64,000 nucleotides of DNA from Albula goreensis (GCA_022829145.1 CM040741.1:47548180-47612179), one strand, 5' to 3'. Counted from the first letter of the stretch, positions 47,108 to 60,351 are shown. Numbers and translations are program-made. Notes: generated by a model from the sequence alone, not told the origin.

Positions 47108-48548
47108 TCATTCCTCTACCTCTGTGCTTCGCTCTTTAATGGTTTGCCTGAGTAGGACAGGCGGGGCAGGTGGTGGCAGATACTGCTGCAGGTCGAACCC
47201 TTCCCTTAGAGATCTTGCATCATTTCTGTTTCAGGGTCTTTTCAGAAAGGGCTGACCCTCACAATTTAACAGGAATGACATGAGAAAACAGGAGGGAGAA
47301 CATCCCACTCACAACTGTCCTTTGCCTTGTAGAAACAGCCATCGAGGAGGAGGAAGCAGAGTCTAGGGACAAAGAGAGGGAAGATGAAAGGGAAAACACA
47401 CTGAGTGATAGCAGTTGTATAAAACTCGTGCTCAGAGCCCTCAAGCTTTTATGAAAGATGTTTTCTGATATATCCTATGATATACTGCATATGTGGACAA
47501 GGCTGGCCACAGTTTGTCTGCTCTCTCAATCTGCGGAGGTGCTTGAGGTGAAAGAAGATCGATGCAGCTGATTTTTAGCAGAGGAGCGTTATTGATCTGA
47601 GAGTGTCTTTACAGGGTGCTGAGATTCACTGTAAGACACTTATTATTATAAGAGGTAAACTGCCACATCTGTCTATTTACACTGATACCTGTGTTCGCCA
47701 GACCAGAATAAAGAGCACACACATACACATTGACACGCACGGCCTTTACAATGCTCTTACTCAATGTACAGCCATCCTCATGGTCATTTATGAATCTCTT
47801 CCAAATCAGCAAAGACATACTGGAACTTATTCTTTAACACCATGTCTACTTCAATCAAAGTAGTGCTGTTTTGTTTAAGAATGAAAAGAGAATACTCCAA
47901 AGAAGATATTTGTGTGTCTCCATTTAGAGAGAAAATATTCAAAGATACTTAAGCTGCAATTTGAAGTTTGTTTTCATTCAATTCCATATGACCTTAAAGA
48001 GACTAAGTGCATTTGTTGCATATCAGCCATAGTATTCAATTCTTATTTGCTTATTTAGAGAAAAATGAATTCATATTTAAATAATTGCAGTGAAAACAGC
48101 AGCAGTGACAATTACATTTCTACACAAATTATCAGTGTGTTATTGTACTAATGATTCGTGTACTTTCTGACTAAATGCTTTCTCCTCTAATTACATCCCC
48201 CTGAAAGTAGGTAAAATGCTCTGAGCTTAAAATGCATTTGGAAAGAAGAGGTAACACAGGGCACACACACACACAACTGATTCAGAGGAGCTTCTTGGTA
48301 AATGCGGTACACATGGCTCAAAACCCCACAGCTGTGATACTGAGAGTATCTTACTGACTCACTCTCTCCTGGGCAGGAAATCAATAGGAGCCTGTGGCAG
48401 TGTAATTTAACAGCACAGAGGGAGACGGAAAATGCACCGTGCTCAGGCAGGCTGTCAGATATCACTCACCGCTGATGATAGCATTCAAGCACAAAGAACT
48501 AGAGACATTTGACCTTAGTGCTGCGTTAGGGTTAGGATGAATGCGGTA
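47108..48548. other. gene-free interval
   Basis: No gene or repeat family recognised between the 33-bp minisatellite and the GA microsatellite. Confidence 0.6.
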
Positions 48549-48573
48549 ACAGAGAGCGAGTGAGCGAGAGAGA

Positions 48574-48627
<54 letters not shown>

Positions 48628-48667
48628 GAGAGAGAGGGAGAGAGAGACAGAGAGAGAGAGAGAGAGA
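48549..48667 (+). repeat. (GA)n microsatellite, about 120 bp
   Basis: An almost pure GA run with GGGA, CAGA and GCGA interruptions. It is a polypurine strand that can form triplex (H-DNA). It causes the long SLSLSL frame on the - strand. Confidence 0.97.
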
Positions 48668-50039
48668 TAGACTTGACTTTTAAAAACCAATTAATTGACA
48701 AGGCATTCAAAGGGCATAAGTGTAAAAAAACACAGTCCATGTCTACCAAACAAAGAAAAAACAGCGGCAAAAGAAAATCAGACAAAGTAAACATGAAAAC
48801 ATAAACCATTTTCCCCAACAACAAATCCCATCCAGACCCAACCCCCATCCCAAAAAAAGAAAGATAGATGGAAAGAGAGAGAAAGCTCACAACAGATGGG
48901 AGATGGGATTACAATTTTGAATGTTATGAAAGATTTCTTTTCAAATTTCTGAAAGACAAAAATTGAGAAGAATAAAAAGATTTTCAAGGTCCATCAAACT
49001 AAAGGGAGGAATTCACTGAAAGATCACAGCATGCTTGCTCAGTGTGGATGCAACCATCCATTTGTATCCACAATTTGTGACAATCAATTCTGGCACCTTC
49101 CATATATAAAATGTCTGACAGCCTGTATAATGTGGCAGAGAAAACATATATAAAATACTTTATTCAAACCCCAGATTGTAATTTTAATAAAAACCATTTA
49201 CAGACATTTATGTTTTGACAGTCTTGCTGGACTATCCACAGCTCTTCTTGGGGAATTGGAGGAATATGCCTTTGGAAAATGTGGTTTGTTGGAGAGAACG
49301 GTAATCTGCCTTTTCCAACTTAAGATGGGCCCGTGGTGTGTGTGAGAAAGCTAAACCCTGTTTCTCACTAAAGTGCCAAATTTATACCCCAACACTATTC
49401 CTCTTCCTGCTGAGAAAGCTGCTGTTGATGTATTGCGGCTGCAGTTGGTAAACGATCCTCTTGGCCAAATTAGCACCTGTGTGACTTAAAGCTGTTTTCT
49501 TTCTGCTGTATAACTAATGGGGTTGTAAAATAGGAACTGTGTCAAATAACGCGAAAACACTTTATGAGGAGGCGGACCCACCAAGTCCAGCCAGAGCCCC
49601 AGCAGTCTCCCGCAGTGCTAGGCTAGCAGAGCACTGACCCGAATCCTGGTTCCTGATGGTAAACGTCACACAGCAAACCCTCACTGATTAGTGTGCAGGG
49701 ACAGACATGAATGAGAAACTCAGAATGATAGCACTGAACATTATTTTCCCATTAATTGATAGATGTGGACTTTGCAATGACTGTGGTTATGGGCTTGTCA
49801 CAGATCTCAGACTGTGGTTATGATGATATTTAGACCTCAGACTATAGTCAATGTGGTACAGTAAATCTCAAGCACAGGCCATTAATGAAAGTAGCCAGCT
49901 ACCACCAAAGTATGTGTGCTTTGGTGTGTGATTGATAGGTAAGAGTTAAAACAGCTCATTACTGTGTCACACATCAGGAGTCCAGCAATGACCTCTGACA
50001 CATCACCATGAGTCTGGAAGAACCAGGCAGAGAAATTAG
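48668..50039. other. gene-free interval
   Basis: AT-rich at the left. Around 49780-49860 the words AGACTGTGGTTATGATGA and CAGACTATAGTCAATGTGG hint at an old short tandem repeat. No gene. Confidence 0.55.
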
Positions 50040-50155
50040 CACTCTGTTAAAGGGGAGGGGAGTTAACACTTTTAAAGGGAAGGGGATTTAGTACTCTGTT
50101 AAAGGGAAGGAAAGTATGCATGGACTCTCTTGCATACTTTCCTGTTAAGGGAAAT
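50040..50155 (+). repeat. three GTTAAAGGGGAGGGGAGTTA-like units followed by a perfect hairpin
   Basis: Units begin near 50047 (GTTAAAGGGGAGGGGAGTTA), 50070 (TTTTAAAGGGAAGGGGATTT) and 50099 (GTTAAAGGGAAGGAAAGT). The last runs into a perfect 13-bp inverted repeat, 50108-50120 against 50131-50143 (AGGAAAGTATGCA and its complement) with a 10-base loop. Confidence 0.85.
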
Positions 50156-51341
50156 ATTTCAGGAGGTGTAAGATGGTGGGATAGATTTGGTATACAAAAA
50201 ATTCACTGTAAAAACCTCAAAATAGCTTGAATATATTTTTATGCAGTGCCATAACTGTTATCACACTTTTTCCACACAGCACACCATACTTTTAAGGGTA
50301 CATTTACCATATGGGAAAAACAATTTTAACATGTAGTATTTGCTACCTGTTATTATACTCATCATCATTCTTCTCAGTCTCCTCCTTGCTGCCCTGACAA
50401 TCACTTTGCAGCGCTTTCACCTCCATCCTTCATTTCTCCTGCGCCTCTCCTGTCCCTGAGAGTATCTGTAGAGCCTCTTCAGTGTTAAGACCTACTCACT
50501 GTGCTATGCTTGAGTGTCTAGACTGGCTGCAACACCTTTTTTGGATAGAAGTCTGCCGCAAAAATACATTTTAGTCATCAAAACTACACAATTTTTGGGG
50601 TTATAGGTGGCACATCCTGTTAATACAGTGTTCCAGTGTGTGGATGGGCCCATGGTCTGGCATTGAATCTGCACTTTGCCAGTACTGACTAGGATGGGTG
50701 AAGACAATAGACATTTTTGCATGAATTTTCTTTGTTTGAACCCTGCTGTGTGCCTCTGTCTGCCTGCTCATGAGGTCTGCCTGCTCAGTGAATGTCTTCC
50801 TCTGAGTCATGGCTGTGTAAGCTCAAACTTGTGGACTGTGGTCTGGAAGAAGCAGTAGCTCATGTCACGTGCATATCTTTGCTGCCCCACATTGAAAGCT
50901 AAAGTTCTAGGAATGAACACGGCTTGTGAATACAACTGGGATTTGCAAATTGGGAGAAAATATGAAAGCATAAAAAAACAGCACAATTGCTGGTTGCCAG
51001 GTTACCTTTCCTGTAAAATGCTAAAACAAACATAAGTAAAAGAATTGCCAGCACTTGACAGGCAACTCCTAAATTAAACACCCATCATTCTGACTGCACT
51101 TGGCAGCATTAGAAAAAATTGATTACATCGTCTATATATTTCCAATCTTGACTTCCTAAGTGGTTAGAGAGAATTAAATACACATTCCAAAAAAAGTCCG
51201 GAACTGGCATCTGTCGTGGTGGCAGAGTTATTTACTATGTAGTAGTGAATGTTTTCACCTTTATGTTCTTTGCTGTTTTAGTGTTAAAGAGAAGGGGAGT
51301 TGAGAGGGTTGAAAAAGTTGTTGAAAGAAAGTATACAAAAA

Positions 51342-51342
<1 letters not shown>

Positions 51343-51433
<91 letters not shown>

Positions 51434-51448
51434 CACACACACACACAG
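51343..51448 (+). repeat. (CA)n microsatellite, about 105 bp
   Basis: More than 50 CA units with AACA interruptions near 51431. Frames of His-Thr (+) and Cys-Val (-) repeats are artefacts. Confidence 0.98.
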
Positions 51449-51899
51449 CACTCAATTTCTGAGAGCTGCACTGTCCTTTGAAATTTAGATGGTTTGATTC
51501 AATTTACTTTAATAAATCTTTATTCTCCCATTCTTGAACAATTGATTAGTGATGCAGAATGAAATGAATGCTGATGAGGAAAGACGGGAGTTCATTTATA
51601 ATTTCTTTTTGTTTGGGATTCTTGTTCAGATTTATCCCAAAATGCTCTACGTATATAATTTCATATCCAGAATTTCCATTTCAAAGATTCATAAATTTGC
51701 ATGAAGAGATGATAAGCATTCACAGACGAGAAGTAAATATGTTGCTGAAACATTTTTTAGTACATCTGAAACAGGGGTCCTGAGCACACGGATAGTCCAG
51801 ATGCCATTTTACAAACCACAGCCAACATCTAATGGGGGACAGCATAAGCTCCATAGCCCCAATCTGCCAATCTGAAGACACTTTAAATGAACATATTTT

Positions 51900-52110
51900 C
51901 CCTCTAATTTAATACGACTAACCAATTAATCTTCAGCCTAACGGTGAAGTTGTAAATCTTAATTAAAGCTGCAAGAAATTGCACAAGCATGCATTCATTC
52001 TTCATTAAAAGCACTCAGAAACCAACAAATCAAAGCTGCGGACATGAAAGCTCACTCAGACCACAGTGTTGACAACCGTTAGACCATAAATCAGGTTTAG
52101 AGGCGTCTGA
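51900..52110. promoter_or_regulatory. candidate conserved non-coding element
   Basis: Repeated ATTA cores (TCTAATTTAATACG, ACCAATTAATC, CTTAATTAAAG, CTTCATTAAAAG) with CATGCATTCATTC and CACAAGCATGCATT. It is non-coding and non-repetitive, and an enhancer look-alike by motif density only. Confidence 0.25.
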
Positions 52111-52299
52111 TTTGGGCACAAACTCGGCAAGGGTGAAAAGATGCATAAGCCTGTTTTCTCCTGCTCTTGTTTTTTTTTTTGACAGAAACGGCAGTTTCAC
52201 GGGTTTAGTAGAGGCTGGTTTGACGTTTTGCTGGGTTTAGCAGTGGCTGGTATGGTGTAAACAGTTGGGCAGTATTAAGTGGGGCATTGCTGATACCTT

Positions 52300-52600
52300 A
52301 TTTCATGATGACAGCTGATAATGGCTGCTGAACCGATGCAGTTGTTATTAAGATGCTGAGACCTCGAAGGCTCCCTGGCTGTCGATGCACAGCGTTGCCA
52401 TGATAGCGGAGGAGAGGGCTGGAGGGGTGATGGAGCTGCCTGCAGATGACCAAATCAGCTGCTTCCATTTCAGAGCAAGTGATGCACGGCAGAACCCAGT
52501 CTCTCTGCTGATGATGATTAATACTCCTGGAAATGACTGGAAACACGTCATCTCTCTGAATATTATCACTCGGCAGAGTGACGAAACTGCTGGAACACCA
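52300..52600. promoter_or_regulatory. candidate regulatory segment
   Basis: GC-balanced, with TGACAGCTGATAATGG, ATCAGCTGCTTCCATTTC, GATGATGATTAATACTCC and AACACGTCATC. Two CAGCTG E-boxes are visible, at about 52311 and 52456. Overlapping frames on both strands (82, 73 and 97 codons) show no family resemblance and are treated as chance. Confidence 0.22.
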
Positions 52601-54199
52601 CAGTTTTTGACAGAATCCTGTTATTTTTTGGATTATTATTATCCTTATCCCTCCATTTTGTCAAAAAGGTTTCTATAAAATCTCTCAATTTGGCAGGAAT
52701 GTTGGAAACTATATGGAACAACAGGTCCCACAGGTGGCACTTTTAGTGAGAGGTCTGAAAGGTGGTACTCAAGATCCTTGTCCATAGTGAAGATTCCATT
52801 TTCACCTCAGTTTTTATCTGACTCAGTATGGTTGCCTTCAAGTAATAGTTCACCCATAAATAGAAACTATTCAATTTTTATACCCTGAAAATGTCTTTTG
52901 GTCTGACAATGACAGATCTCTGCAGCATCTGGCAGCAGATTTTGTAGATGGGTGAGTAAACAACATTTAAGGTTTCTGTTTCAAAGCTCTTATGAAATAT
53001 CAAAAATAATGACAAACCAAATATAATTACAACATTTTCTCATTTCAGAGGCTCTATGTTTTAGACACAACCATACATGTGACCACATACCTTCTTAAAT
53101 CATTTTATTTTTATCATAAACGTGCTAAGAATCTAAAGAGGTGATCATTATTACAGCAGGTCAGGGCTGTCCGGATCTATTGCTGGACCTTCACTAACAT
53201 TTTAATTGCTTGATGGTCTGTGTTCCCACTAGTTAGCAGAGTTTAAGAAAAAAGATATGTTGAAAAATATAGGCTATATATTGTGTGTGGAAGTATGTAT
53301 TTACAATTTAAACATGATAATTGTATAAAGTCATTGTCCAAATACAAAAATCCTCATTTCTGTAAGAAAATAAGATATTTATTTTAGTGTCTGTAGCAGC
53401 TGAAGTAAACACTGAGTAGTAAACACACATCTTTCATTATGACTGGAAAATCCAAACTGGCTGCATTTCTTTTTCAGTTAAAAGTCACTGACTCTGTGAA
53501 TGTCACTGTCAAGTTTCATTGTATTGAATAAAACAGAGTAAATTTTTTTTATTAAAACAGGATTCATATCATGACAATAACCAATAATCCTGACTGTACA
53601 TCGACAACCACAAAACCAAATCTAATTGCTAAATATGGAAAAAAAATAGAAAAAATATTTCACAATTTACTTACAGAAATGAAATTCACTTTAAAATGTA
53701 CTGTTGCACTTGTAATGCCAGGTGCAGAGCAGTGCCAGAATTCACAGAGACAGAAGACAAAAGATGGACGGTACTCAATATGCTTCATGGCTCTTGCCAT
53801 ATAATTCCCCTGCACTCCCTGTTGTTCCTATTTTTATATTGTAACCTTTGTATTATAGCAATGAGCTACAGATTAAGTCAGCCAGAGTCTAAATTTAAGG
53901 CCCTCCGGGGCAACATTATGAGAAAATGAACTTTGCATGTAGGGAAAAAATATCACAAGTGTATGGGATTTGAACTGTTTTAATTATTTTACCTCCACCT
54001 TATTGATTACTTGAGTATTTTTTGCTATTGTAAAAACCAATGTTCATTAAAAATTGAATAATGATAAAATTACCAAAAAATCTATAATATCATATATAGT
54101 GATTATTTCTGAGTATTATCTGATGGCTACAATTACTTCAGTTATTCACGTATAATACCAGTTACCAGCTACTTGGGCCCTGGAAAATTCTGCTTTCAG

Positions 54200-54231
<32 letters not shown>

Positions 54232-57200
54232 TAGACATAATAATAAAAACCAGGGATAATAAAGGATATGGATAAAAAGGGTAGAGATTATTTTTTTCCC
54301 AAATGACAGATTGCTTGGATAACGTGATGTTAAAAATAATGAAATACTTTGGATGCCAAATGCATGCCCCATGCTAAAATCTCTGATTTATCGTTTAACC
54401 CTCAAACCTCCCAATGGTGCTGTGTGACCTTTTTAAACAGACTCCCCTGTTGCTTTTATGTCTTCGCTAACAATCTGCCGCTACTTGTGATGCAGAACAA
54501 TAGCTACCTCTATGGAGGCCTGGACGGACAGGGAGTTAATGTGTCCATCTGTATTCCTCTCAAAATTTCCCAGTTTTTCCAGTTTGGAGGTTTTCAGAAA
54601 GTACTTCATGTCTGTGATAGCTGAAAAGCTTGGAGCGTTGTGTATGGACTGTCTTTGCTCTGCAGATCCAACTGACTGGGTGTACATATTACTGTGTTTC
54701 AGGCTGAGTGAGCATACCAGCAAATCTCCTCTAACTCTAGATGAATAGAAGAAGCCGATCAAATGTACTCCTGCTTCACAGATACTCCTCACACATGCCT
54801 TTCATCATTTCTGTCTGAGACCAGACTAGTTTTGCCATAAATCTCCAAACACCAGCAATTCTATCCCATGAATAAACTGTGATGTTTTCAAATAAGCACA
54901 CACATATAAAAGTGTGTTTTGTTAGAGGTCTTATTTTATAATCGCTATTTTATACAACCTTCATGCACAACACCAACACTGCGGTACAGCATATGCACCC
55001 ATAAAAGCACAGTACCAGCTCTGTGATACTGACATACACGAGTATCAATACATTTGTACAACCAATGCTGAGTTATTCACATGCATGCATGCAGACCAGA
55101 AACACATCTTAACACTAACACTGACATTATGTTACTGGAAAACATTAAGGCCATGATGTCAATGTATAATAAATAGTTTTATGAATGTATAATAAGCAAT
55201 GTTGTTACACCTGTGTGAGACTAATTTTACACATAAAAACACACACAACAACTACTTACAGATGGGTCCAAGTGGTAAAGATCTGGATCTTTGGCTAAGC
55301 GTGGCTGCATGGTACTCAAAGGTGGCAAACACAAGGTCACCACTGCGAGCTCTCTGGGATGCCCAACCCAAGGTCAGAATGGGAATTAGGACTATAGGAT
55401 AGCAGTATGGATTATAAAGCAGTGTGATATAAAAAAGCCCTGAGGCAAAGCCAAGAGCTAGAAAATTCCACTGGACCATACTTATCTTACTGACTCATTT
55501 TAAAACACCCAATTATTTCAAGTTAAACAAAAATAGGTGTTGTTTTATTTACGCATCCCTCAAGATGGACCAGCTCATTTTAGGCAAACTGCTGTGGATG
55601 TAAGTCAGTGAAGTCCACTGTGGATGGTATTCAGACTGGAAATATGGGTATTAATTAATATGATGTATCTCCTTTTTAGAGCATGCTTCCCAGCTATATT
55701 TTCAGCCAAGCAATGATATAATACACCTAACATTTTACTTGTTTCCTTCATGTGCACTGATATTCACACATTATTTGTGAATGAAACCAAGTATTGACTG
55801 GAGTATTCCAGGTGGTAGTCAGTTGCATAGGGCATGACAGCATTTTCTCACTGGGAATTTAGCTGAAACCGCAGTTTAAAAGTACACATTACTTAGGTTC
55901 TACTGGACAGAAGAATGAACTTTTAATATATATTTACAATTTTTTGTATAAAATAATGCAAGAAAATGAATGTATTGATTGGTTTCCTAATTATATTCCT
56001 TTCATGATCTCTTGTTCTGCTGAAAATGCAGCCTGGATAATCTTTTGTTGTATTTATAAAAATCTTTTAAAAATCTCTTCATAACTCTTACATTTTAAAC
56101 CAGTAATACATTTTCTTTGTAATTCTATATTTTCTTATAGTTGTGTATACAGCTCTGCTTAATACTCTAAATGCAGACTGGCCAAGGTGATGCATAATTA
56201 GTGTTACATCTCAATGCATAGACCCTGATAAACTTTCATACACAGATATTAAATCTGAACCATGCCAGTGTTGGCTGTGGCCTGCAGCCCTATGCAGTAG
56301 CATGCAGTTGGCAGTAGCATTGCACAAGAGAGGGAATGCTGTTGGGAGGGTATCCATGTCTCACGGTCTCATCGTTTACCACTGATTCCAGATGGTCAAT
56401 CAGGTGGCCACAGTTTTCCCACACAAAGTTCATAAGGAAGTTCCACCCTCAATTGAATTGTTGGGAAGACCTAAATGAAGAACTGTAGAGTGACTCCATG
56501 TATTTTGGGGGAGAACAAATGCCTGCCTGCACTCTCCTGAACTGATTGCAGTGATGAGAATAAGTGAACACAACTAAGTGTTACAATAATTTTAAAATGT
56601 TACAAATTTTAAAAAAAGCACGCTGCTCCAATCTTCTGTCACACATTTCACAGCCTTTGGCCACATTACCTAAGATGCTCTATGATGCTCCTTACTGCTC
56701 AAATGAAACTGCTCCACACTATCTCACTCTGCCATCCAGCTGTGCCAGATGGAAGGAATCTGCAACTATCACCATTGAGTCTATACCCCCTGCATTTTCC
56801 TATGAAGGTCATTTAGTCCATCTATGTGATGGTAGTTGTGCAGTAATGTCCAGCTGAAATGAAAGCATGTCTTTTGAAATAGCCAACATTCCAATGTCAA
56901 CAGAAAATATTGCCCTGTTAATAAAGTTAAATAGGAAGGCTTTTAGGTCGGGTCAGGACTGAGCTTTCAACAAAGCAACTATGTCAATAAGTCTATTGAA
57001 CTAATAAGCATGCAGTGGGCCACTAAAGGCTGGTCTCAACATGTCTGTCAGTCTGCCAGTGTTCTGCAGATCAGCTCCATAGCAGTCTGCTCGAAGCAGA
57101 ACCACTCACCCTCTATTTTGCTTTTACCTAATAAGTGATTGGTGTAATTTAACAGCTCGTCCCAATCTTGACTGCCTTCCCTTGACTGTCTGCCAATGGA

Positions 57201-58054
57201 CCAACGTAGTCCCCATTTACAAAATGCTGGCAGACAGACATCTGCGCTGACAGCGGGTCACTGGTGAGCCACTGCATGTTTGCTAGCCTAGTTTCACAGA
57301 TCCAATGCCATACATCTAAAGATTCACTCACAGAGAATGAACGGTGACATTAAGGTCATCACCGACTGATAAATCAGTGCTTACAGCAAGGTCATTAGAA
57401 ACAGCTTGTTAGCGATGGAGAAGAGGTGACTCACAGAGTCCAGTCCACATGGGCCCGATCAGCACACCAAGACACGGAGAAAAACCTTCTTTTAGATAAA
57501 TATTTACATCACAGCATGCTGTATATTATAGCAGTGCATGTGACATACTGAAAGTGCCTCATTCTCTTCTTAAAACACAACAGCTGCGCTACAAAGACTG
57601 AACAATCTTGCCACAATGAGGAGAAATTCACCGTTTTAAGACCAGTAAAGCTCCAGTCTTGGTGTCTTGTGGCAGTGGGCAGTGTGGCCATGGGACCTGT
57701 GGGGCTGGGTGCCAGATAAGCCTTGAATTCTCTCAGCTCTAAAACTGGCTTGGAAGACAAATTGGATTATTTCATAAATGGAGAGCTATGGATTAAAAAG
57801 GCTTTATTAGGTCTTATTGGATAGGCTGGCCCTCTCTTTCAGATATAACACACACAGTTAAAGTGCTAACAGCAGTGCCACCACAGTGTCACCATATATG
57901 TTCTGGAGAGCATGTGTCTTGTGCAGATATGTCCAATTAGCACGTTTCAGTTCTCCAAGCTTTTCAATAAAATGCACTTTCCACCATTTATATTTGACTC
58001 TGTAATGCAATGTTTTATAGTTATTTTACCTGTAATAGTCTTACTCTTAACGTG
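52601..58054. other. gene-free interval
   Basis: Only the TAT microsatellite is clear. Frames at 54349-54792 (both strands) and 55252-55479 (-) look mildly protein-like but have no domain I can name. No RNA gene recognised. Confidence 0.55.
54201..54231 (+). repeat. (TAT)n microsatellite
   Basis: Ten trinucleotide units. Confidence 0.95.
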
Positions 58055-58190
58055 AGAGGCAAGATTGTGTGTATGTGTGTACATGTATTCATGTGTGTAC
58101 ATGTGTATGCGCTTATGTCTGTGAGTGTTTGTGGGTGAATGTGCTTGGTTTCATATGACTAAGAAAAAGAGTGAATGTGTGTGTATGAGG
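58055..58190 (+). repeat. imperfect TG-rich tract
   Basis: GTGTGTATGTGTGTACATGT and similar words recur for about 130 bp with many interruptions. Confidence 0.75.
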
Positions 58191-58589
58191 AGACAGAGAC
58201 TGAGTGAGGATAATGAATGAAAGAAGGCTGGATAATAATAAAGAACTGACAAAAAGCAACAACAATTCAGATAAAAACATTGAATAAATTGTAATATGTA
58301 TATGTCTTCAAAATAGAAAACGACTCTCATGTAGAGGAGTATTGTCTTCATAGTAATGCTCCTACAATATTTTTGTAACTTTTTTGCAATATTGTATTTG
58401 TTTTGTAATAATATTTCAGTCAAAATGACTCCTTTGCCTTCATTCATATACACACACCATACAGTATTTATTGAATTTGCATGTTAAATTGGTACAAGCA
58501 GTTATGCTAAATGAATACTACTTAGTCTAATACAAATGAATCAATGAACCTCTGCATGTCCTGCCTGGCTCAAGGCTATTAGCCTAAAT

Positions 58590-58870
58590 TAAAACGAGCT
58601 CAATGCCATCCAGCATCCAAAAATAAACATCCCAGTGTAACTGATGGAAATCACCCTCTGTTATCATGCCAATATCATTCATTTCAATATGAACCTGAAT
58701 GAATAAATAAACTGAAGAGTTAACAGGCAGGATTAACATAGAATATTCCAGTGAGCACAACACGGAGGTGACAGGTGCTGCGTGTAATTATAATAAATAG
58801 TACAGCAGCAGCACGGCCTCGTACACAGCAGACTGTGCGCTTGTGCAAAATAATGAACCTGGATCTGACA
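58590..58870. promoter_or_regulatory. candidate conserved non-coding element 3 kb upstream of efna5
   Basis: A non-repetitive stretch with AAATTAAAACGAGCTCAATG, ATCATTCATTTCAATATG, GGTGCTGCGTGTAATTATAA and a CpG-bearing end (AGCACGGCCTCGTACACAGC). No coding frame. It is the enhancer-like block nearest the promoter. Confidence 0.28.
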
Positions 58871-59739
58871 AAGAACAGCCCTGGTGAGATGGTAAAGGTT
58901 GAGAAGAGTGATACTTTCTTCTTTTAGGTGATATTTTTATGAGTTTTGAATGCTGTTTTTTTATTCAATTTTATTCTTAATTTAATGTTTTAAACATTTT
59001 ACAAATATCAAGTCATTCTAGAAATATGTTATGAAAATGTGCAAGGCTGAATTTAATTCAACATATGACAACATACTAAATATACAGAATATTAATATAA
59101 AAATGTATATTGTTTCATGCATAATAGAACCAACATCACTGGCATGTTGCTCTGTGTATGGGCTATATTAGTACAAGTCGACCTACCGGTGGGACCTGTT
59201 TGGAATTTAAAACTCAGAGCAGTTATCTATAGCCATTACCTTGGTGATTCACTGTAAACAATACAAATTTAATCCACTGTCATTTCAAACAGAACTCTCA
59301 GCAAAATGGGAGCAATTAGTGAAGATACTTTCTGTGCTTTCAGAAATGAACTGCTGGAGCACTCCCTGTCCAGTTTGACTAAACAAGAGCTGATGTACCC
59401 CAGCAGGGCTGTAGTGTGCCTCTCATCTCTCTAACAGAGCAGCAGGCAAAGGGGAGCAGTCAAGCAGTACTCTCTGATCTGGCCTTTGTCATTATACCTA
59501 ACTCTCAGAAACCAGGTTACTGCATTTCATTGTGTTTGTATAAAATTGCAAAAAGGCTGCAGTGGATAAAAATGTCCTACCTAACGACACCAAAATTTCT
59601 AGCTACACCATATATAGGTTAAGGACTTGGTTTTGAAACGGAGAACATGAATTCATAATTTTCCACAGCATAAAACAACGACTCGAAATGATATTTGGAT
59701 AAGAGAGAACATGCTCTGTCAAACATTTGATTGACAAAA
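58871..59739. other. gene-free interval upstream of the efna5 promoter region
   Basis: AT-rich to about 59150, then more balanced. No feature recognised. Confidence 0.6.
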
Positions 59740-59933
59740 CGTTTAAAAACGTGGTTTGGCCGGCAGGCAACATGGAGCTTTGATTGACAAGAGAGAGAAA
59801 ACCCGTTTACTGTAGGAGGAACGACACTCTGGGGGCATTTTTACCCGGGACACACACCCTGAATATTGTGGTACAAAACAGCGCGGCGCGTGAGCCAAGG
59901 GACTTCATTGGAGTTACTGCTTTTCTTCCGCAG
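59740..59933. promoter_or_regulatory. CpG-richer segment 2 kb upstream of efna5
   Basis: GC and CpG rise here relative to the neighbouring desert (GCGCGGCGCG at 59881-59890, plus several CG dinucleotides in 59741-59835). It adjoins the candidate exon at 59934. It could be an upstream part of the efna5 promoter or an alternative promoter. This rests on composition only; no factor site is claimed. Confidence 0.3.
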
Positions 59934-60000
59934 GTACAATTTCAATTTCCTCCACTACGGGGCGTCTGGACTCCCACGCATTCATGTAAACAACCCATCT
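59934..60000 (+). other. candidate 67-nt exon upstream of efna5 (unconfirmed)
   Basis: A pyrimidine-rich acceptor (CTTTTCTTCCGCAG, ending 59933) and a GTAAGT donor at 60001 bracket 67 nt with higher CpG than its surroundings. The segment is open in two forward frames. One reads as a mixed peptide beginning YNFNFLHYG and ending NNPS; the other reads out through GVWTP to a stop just after the donor. It lies 1.9 kb before the efna5 start, so it could be an alternative non-coding 5' exon or part of a separate transcript. The donor lacks the usual AG at -2/-1, and chance is possible. Confidence 0.2.
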
Positions 60001-60273
60001 GTAAGTAGTTGTTGTGTGTGTCTTTATGTGTGTATGTTGTCTGTATTTGTGTTTTTCCATGTGACATTTCAGTTATACTCGGCGTTGTACATGTCACATG
60101 CACATTGTTCTTCGCGCACTATGTTCATACTTAACGACAAAAACGATAGTGTCAGGTTGGCATGCATTGTTTGTAACAGTATTTTTAGCGTGCAATATCC
60201 AACGTGAGGACAGAAGAAGATATACAGAGGATAAGCTGAAGTGACTGCAACAGGTGCATTTGATGTACATATA

Positions 60274-60276
<3 letters not shown>

Positions 60277-60351
<75 letters not shown>
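60277..60351 (+). repeat. (GT)n microsatellite 1.5 kb before efna5
   Basis: About 37 pure GT units. Length variation here could matter because it sits close to the promoter. Confidence 0.98.

Noticed and set aside
46931..47155. FTHHEH repeat frame of 74 codons
   Set aside because: Translation of the 33-bp minisatellite; no independent coding sign.
48462..48890. 142-codon SLSLS-rich frame on the - strand
   Set aside because: It is driven by the GA microsatellite; the flanking residues show no protein family.
51235..51488. His-Thr and Cys-Val repeat frames
   Set aside because: Pure translation of the CA microsatellite.
54349..54792. Overlapping 91- and 103-codon frames on opposite strands
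   Set aside because: Both strands cannot be supported at once, neither shows a known domain, and no splice or polyadenylation context frames them.
55252..55479. 75-codon hydrophobic frame on the - strand resembling a membrane protein piece
   Set aside because: One hydrophobic stretch with no family motif; the opposite strand is equally open over most of it.
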